Shown here in pieces: positions 14,561 through 18,004 of a DNA stretch of 18,004 bases (within the stretch, counting starts at the first letter, position 1; each line of letters opens with the position of its first letter). Origin of the DNA: an uncultured Veillonella sp. (GTDB lineage: Bacteria > Bacillota > Negativicutes > Veillonellales > Veillonellaceae); contig NZ_CAJLUB010000024.1 in the NCBI RefSeq assembly GCF_905209685.1, positions 1-18,004 on the forward strand. The letters are read 5' to 3'. Under the pieces are notes generated by a model, which was not told the origin of the DNA, did not search any database, and saw only the letters and a list, made by a program, of their open reading frames with translations. Made by a program: the position numbers and the translations under genes.

Positions 14561-16126
14561 TTATTTGGCAAAATAACCTAGTGATTGAATGTGCGCGATG
14601 GACTCGTTTAAATATTGCTCAGAGGACACAATGTGTTTAGTGCCATCATCTTTTGTTCTTTCAACGGTCATGTTTTCGTTCATAGTATCAATCAATTCTT
14701 GACGAGAAATTGGTTTTGCCATCAATTTCATGACGTACGATAAACCTTCATCAACAGAATAGTCTATTTGATTATACATATTGCCAAGGCACATGTATTG
14801 ATAGCCACCTTTTTCAACCAGGGTGGATACATAGTTTATGAAATGCTCTGGAATATAGGTTTCATTTTCCACAAACGGTAATTGATCATACTTTTTAGCA
14901 TACGTGTTGACATGTCCAACGATAGCAAGATGGAATAAACGTCTATACATAGCATCAGTATCGATTTCAGAATCAGGATGGTGTTCTTCAATATGTTTCA
15001 TTATATCTGCTACATTGAATGGTCGTTTTGTATCCATTAATTCTTGAATGCTAATGTGCATAACATTGGTCCACTCTGGAGGAACACCAGGCTCTTCATC
15101 TAATGCATTGTTGAAGTATAGTGTATCTAGTACTTTCTTCTCAACCCTTTCGTCATGGGAAATTTTATCTTTGTTGCTACACTTTGTTAATAGGGCCATG
15201 CGGAACTGAGTATCATACACATAATCGTAGTACTGCTCCTTATCAATGTAGCTATCTCTAGCTAATGTTCTAATATTTTTTTCTACATCACTATCGAGCC
15301 AAGTGATAAAAGAACGATTTAAAGTTTCGTCGCCGATATAAGTGCAACCTTGTTGTTGAGCACGCTCAATAAATTCAGACACATATACAGGATCATTAAT
15401 AGCTTCTAAGTATTCATGACCAACGTAGTAATCGTTAGATTGGATTACACGATTTATGTTTTTGATCTTATAATCAGAAATTTGTTGGGAACGTTCATCT
15501 AGCTTCATTGTTTCTGCAATGAGTTTTAATACATTTTTTGTGTAGACCGTACGCTCTTGTAATGAGTCGTTAGGTGCATGTTTTTCAGAATATAACATAA
15601 TATCCCGCAATTGCTCTAACCGTTTCCAACCTGGATACGTATTATATGAAACATAGGCGATACCGCGATCAGATAAGTTGCGACTGCAAATATTAAGGAT
15701 TTTATCTTTTACCACATCAGGCACCCAAGACCAAATACCATGGACGATAATGTAATCGAAGGTACCAAATGAATCATCAATATCCATAATATCTTTTTCT
15801 AATAATGTAATATTTTTTAGCCCCATGGATTCAATTAATTCATTCCCATGCTTTACCTGAGTAGGGGATAGGTCGATACCTGTAAAGGTAGTCGTTGGAT
15901 TATATAGGGCTTGGGGAATGATATTTCCACCGCAAGAAGAGCCCAACTCTAATACGCGCGCGTCTTCAACTGGTACTGGGTCTAAGCCATAAATAAGAGC
16001 TTTTGCCATTAAAGATGTAATACATGTATTGTAAAATGGTTTTGATACGTATAGAAAATCGTCGTAAGATTCCTTTAGGTCGTTAATTTTAGATTGATCT
16101 ACACTAGTAATGTGTTGTTTACTCAT
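14561..16126 (-). CDS. Class I SAM-dependent methyltransferase with regulatory domain (protein-lysine methyltransferase-like)
   Basis: A 521-residue cytosolic protein with no signal peptide. The start (complement of 16124-16126) follows AGAGGGG, read on the minus strand, at a 10-base spacing. The N-terminal Rossmann fold shows SAM motif I VLELGSSCGGN (58-68), acidic motif II FTGIDLSP (81-88), motif III ITLLEKDIMDI (106-116) and motif IV FDYIIVHGIWSWVPD (123-137). This N-terminal pattern plus a long helical C-terminal part fits the family with a methyltransferase regulatory domain (MethyTransf_Reg) and a C-terminal winged-helix region. As I recall, that family includes the Rickettsia PKMT enzymes that methylate lysines of the autotransporter OmpB. 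No DNA-methylase NPPY/DPPY motif is seen. It sits alone between TAA genes, convergent with one and divergent from another, so adhesin lysine methylation is an attractive but unproven role. The methyltransferase call is firm; the substrate is not. Confidence 0.85.
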   Translation of the reverse strand: MSKQHITSVDQSKINDLKESYDDFLYVSKPFYNTCITSLMAKALIYGLDPVPVEDARVLELGSSCGGNIIPQALYNPTTTFTGIDLSPTQVKHGNELIESMGLKNITLLEKDIMDIDDSFGTFDYIIVHGIWSWVPDVVKDKILNICSRNLSDRGIAYVSYNTYPGWKRLEQLRDIMLYSEKHAPNDSLQERTVYTKNVLKLIAETMKLDERSQQISDYKIKNINRVIQSNDYYVGHEYLEAINDPVYVSEFIERAQQQGCTYIGDETLNRSFITWLDSDVEKNIRTLARDSYIDKEQYYDYVYDTQFRMALLTKCSNKDKISHDERVEKKVLDTLYFNNALDEEPGVPPEWTNVMHISIQELMDTKRPFNVADIMKHIEEHHPDSEIDTDAMYRRLFHLAIVGHVNTYAKKYDQLPFVENETYIPEHFINYVSTLVEKGGYQYMCLGNMYNQIDYSVDEGLSYVMKLMAKPISRQELIDTMNENMTVERTKDDGTKHIVSSEQYLNESIAHIQSLGYFAK

Positions 16127-16185
16127 TAGAATATATCCCCTCTATAACTAATACTCGTAAAATGCTCCTCATAATGATTTAGTAT

Positions 16186-16212
16186 ATCATAATTTTTATC
16201 AGAATCGGTCAA
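16186..16212 (-). promoter_or_regulatory. Putative methyltransferase promoter
   Basis: On the minus strand TTGACC (complement of 16207-16212) is followed by TATGAT (complement of 16186-16191) at a short 15-bp spacing. An alternative TATACT (complement of 16181-16186) lies at 20 bp. One of these is probably the promoter, but the spacing is not ideal in either case. Confidence 0.4.
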
Positions 16213-16579
16213 AAAATTCATAGTTATTTCATTTATGAGTTCGTATATGAAAAAAATGTGAAAGTACCTTTAAAAGGTTGTTGGATTATTATAACTATTT
16301 TTTTCTATGATCTATATTTTATAGATAATATATAAATAGATGCCAAAATCGAGAAAAATCAATGAGATTAAATCAATTAATCGTTTATTTATAACTTATA
16401 TTAATGTGGTTATCTAAAAAAATCGTACTGCATAGAGAAAAATAGATTATATTTTATAAAATACGTATAAAACGCCGAAAAAATGAGTAAAAAATCACTC
16501 ATATATTAAATTTTGTTTAACAAAATAAAGGTTCTGACAACAAACTTTGCTGTTTATGATAAAAACATGAAGAAAAGTA

Positions 16580-16608
16580 TTTACAACATTTTCGATATAT
16601 GATATTCT
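16580..16608 (+). promoter_or_regulatory. Putative promoter of the ESPR-type TAA
   Basis: -35 TTTACA (16580-16585), a 17-bp spacer and TATTCT (16603-16608, four of six) predict a start near 16615 and a leader of about 140 nt. A second candidate, CTGACA (16534-16539) with TATGAT (16555-16560) at 15 bp, lies just upstream and may be used instead or as well. Confidence 0.45.
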
Positions 16609-16662
16609 GTTCATGACACAAAATGAAAGAAATATGAAAGATACTCAGAAAGGCGTTAAGGT

Positions 16663-16698
16663 ATGGGAAATTTAGGCTTTTCGTTCTTTTGTATTTAA
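16663..16698 (+). CDS. Possible 11-residue leader ORF upstream of the ESPR-type TAA
   Basis: ATG at 16663 opens an 11-codon frame (MGNLGFSFFCI) closed by TAA at 16696-16698, with AAAGG about nine bases upstream. It would lie inside the predicted leader of the TAA gene. Such short frames arise easily by chance, and nothing shows that it is translated. Confidence 0.15.
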   Translation: MGNLGFSFFCI

Positions 16699-16755
16699 AT
16701 GATTTAATTATAAGGATTGTAATTGTGTCTAGTTAAGAAAGGGGTTCATAGTAAT

Positions 16756-18004
16756 ATGAATAAAATCTTTAAAGTTGTTTGGAGCAAAACTAAAGAGTGC
16801 TACGTAGTAGTTTCCGAAGTTGCAAAAAACAATGGTGGTAAGAAAAAAGCTCTTGCTAGCGTATTAGCTGGTTTGGCTATGGTAGCTGCTACAGCAGGTA
16901 CACCGGTGCATGCTGATGTTGGGTTGGGAGGCAGTTCAGTTAATATTTCACCGAATGGCACATATAATGGTTCTAACTCTGTGACTCCAAACTCTATTGT
17001 AGTTGGTTACCAAAATAGAACAACTGGTGGTAGTGGTAACGGTCATGTTATTTATGGTGCTAACAATGTGGCGAATCAAGATTCATCTATGGCTCTTGGT
17101 AACCAAAACGTAGCAACTGGTCCTGCTGCATCTGCAATTGGCGTAGGATCTCAGGCAACTGGTAGAAATACAATTGCAGTAGGTAATGTGGCAAAAGCTA
17201 GTAATACAGATAATATCGCTATTGGCACATATTCTGAAGCATTAACTAGTGGTCAAGATGCATATGCTCTTGCAGTGGGTTCTTATTCAAAAGCTAATGC
17301 TCATATGGCAGTTGGTGTTGGTGCACTTGCTAATGCAACCGGTACTGAATCTACAGCGGTTGGTGCAGGCTCTAAAGCAACTGCTAAAAACTCTCAAGCT
17401 TTTGGTGCTCGTAACACTGCATCTGGTCAAAATGCTACAGCTATTGGTTATGGCAATACCTCTAAGGTAGAAGACACTATCACAATTGGTACTTCTAATA
17501 ATGCCAATACTGGTGGTGGTATTGCTATTGGTCAAAATAACCTTGCTGACGCTACTGCAAATGGTGGCCGTAATGCAGGTTCTACTCAAATTGCTATTGG
17601 TCGTGATAACAGAGCAGCTCGTGAAGATACAATCGCTATTGGTCGTGAAGCAAAAGCTGAAAATGATTTATCAGTAGCTATTGGTAATCGTACAGAAGCT
17701 ACTGCTAATGCTGCTATTGCTATCGGTACTAATGGTGCTCCAAGTGGTGGTAATACATATAAAACAACAGCCAGTGGATTTGCAGCTGTTGCAATTGGTA
17801 TGCAAGCTAACTCCTCTGGCACTGCTTCTACTGCAGTAGGTGGCAAATCTTCTGCTACAGCTAATGGTGCAAGTGCATTAGGTCAAGCTTCTGAAGCATC
17901 TGCTGCATCTGCTACAGCATTAGGTAAAGAGGCAAAGGCATCTGTTGCTGATGGCGTTGCTCTTGGTTCTCAGTCTAAAGCAACTGTAGATAAAGGTGTT
18001 AAAG
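16756..18004 (+). CDS. Trimeric autotransporter adhesin with extended signal peptide, 5' part (continues beyond window)
   Basis: The frame is open from ATG 16756 to the window end (416 codons, checked codon by codon). AAAGGGG (16738-16744) lies 11 bases upstream. The N-terminus MNKIFKVVWSKTKECYVV matches the extended signal peptide region (ESPR) found on large autotransporters, followed by a lysine patch (GGKKKALAS), a hydrophobic core and a likely cut after PVHA (residue ~53). From about residue 65 the protein is a long head of Hep/Hag (YadA head) beta-roll repeats of about 14 residues, such as SMALGNQNVATG, SAIGVGSQATG, TAIGYGNTS and IAIGREAKAE. It ends in the window at a VALGSQSKATVDKGVK turn, the head-end pattern also seen in the TAA at 11631 (VALGYKSNATVDKGAA). 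It is the only one of the three visible TAA N-termini with an ESPR. Stalk and anchor lie outside, so the size is unknown. Confidence 0.95.
   Translation, partial: MNKIFKVVWSKTKECYVVVSEVAKNNGGKKKALASVLAGLAMVAATAGTPVHADVGLGGSSVNISPNGTYNGSNSVTPNSIVVGYQNRTTGGSGNGHVIYGANNVANQDSSMALGNQNVATGPAASAIGVGSQATGRNTIAVGNVAKASNTDNIAIGTYSEALTSGQDAYALAVGSYSKANAHMAVGVGALANATGTESTAVGAGSKATAKNSQAFGARNTASGQNATAIGYGNTSKVEDTITIGTSNNANTGGGIAIGQNNLADATANGGRNAGSTQIAIGRDNRAAREDTIAIGREAKAENDLSVAIGNRTEATANAAIAIGTNGAPSGGNTYKTTASGFAAVAIGMQANSSGTASTAVGGKSSATANGASALGQASEASAASATALGKEAKASVADGVALGSQSKATVDKGVK

Larger units (their letters stand above)
16127..16755. other. Very AT-rich divergent intergenic region
   Basis: No gene of reasonable size is visible in these 629 bp between the methyltransferase (leftward) and the ESPR-type TAA (rightward). 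It holds promoter-like elements for both and several short palindromes: ACCTTT-A-AAAGGT (16266-16278), GATTAA-ATCAA-TTAATC (16366-16382), and ATGAGT...ACTCAT (near 16482-16501). These could be regulator sites, but AT-rich sequence yields such matches by chance. Confidence 0.6.

Noticed and set aside
14561..16126. DNA methyltransferase of a restriction-modification system
   Set aside because: No NPPY/DPPY or PCQ catalytic motif and no restriction or specificity gene nearby; the SAM motifs and length fit the protein/small-molecule class with a regulatory domain.
17249..17677. Leu/Val-rich plus-strand frames near the right end
   Set aside because: They are in another frame of the ESPR-type TAA head, whose own frame is open throughout; their composition comes from the repeated GCT/GGT/ATT codons.
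1..18004. Mobile element, prophage, tRNA or rRNA genes
   Set aside because: I found no transposase, integrase, phage structural gene, tRNA cloverleaf or rRNA segment; the cluster looks like tandem diversification of adhesin genes.

Overview
The window looks like a Veillonella chromosome, or that of a close relative among the diderm Firmicutes (Negativicutes). Three things suggest this: trimeric autotransporter adhesins (TAAs, YadA/Hia type) in tandem; a TAA with an SLH domain of the kind Negativicutes use to tie the outer membrane to peptidoglycan; and Firmicute-style GGAGG ribosome binding sites in an AT-rich genome. The genus is inferred from protein character, not from a database match.

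Layout, left to right. Positions 1-7199 hold the 3' part of a giant repetitive TAA whose start lies outside the window. It is followed at once by a small secreted protein of unknown function (7279-7848) and a terminator. The 7849-8333 gap holds a near-ideal CRP/FNR-type palindrome placed exactly for class II activation of a promoter whose transcript would end about 200 nt later at a strong terminator, with no credible ORF: a candidate regulated small RNA. Next come a compact TAA (8334-9713), a lone inverse-autotransporter (intimin/invasin-like) beta-barrel without passenger (9885-10997), a 633-bp gap with terminators, tandem AT repeats and a possible structured RNA, and a 924-aa TAA with coiled coil plus SLH domain after its membrane anchor (11631-14405). 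A bidirectional terminator separates this from a convergent SAM-dependent methyltransferase (14561-16126, minus strand) that resembles the protein-lysine methyltransferases acting on surface autotransporters in Rickettsia. After a very AT-rich 629-bp divergent gap, another TAA begins (16756 to the window end) with an extended signal peptide and a head made of Hep/Hag repeats.

Together the genes form a surface-adhesin island. Four TAAs of different size and architecture would give different stalk lengths and binding heads, each mostly with its own promoter and terminator. The three C-termini that can be read all continue past the beta-barrel into a periplasmic coiled coil, and one ends in a peptidoglycan-binding SLH domain. 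The small secreted protein, the inverse-autotransporter barrel and the methyltransferase may be accessory factors for assembly or modification of the adhesins; that link rests on gene context only.
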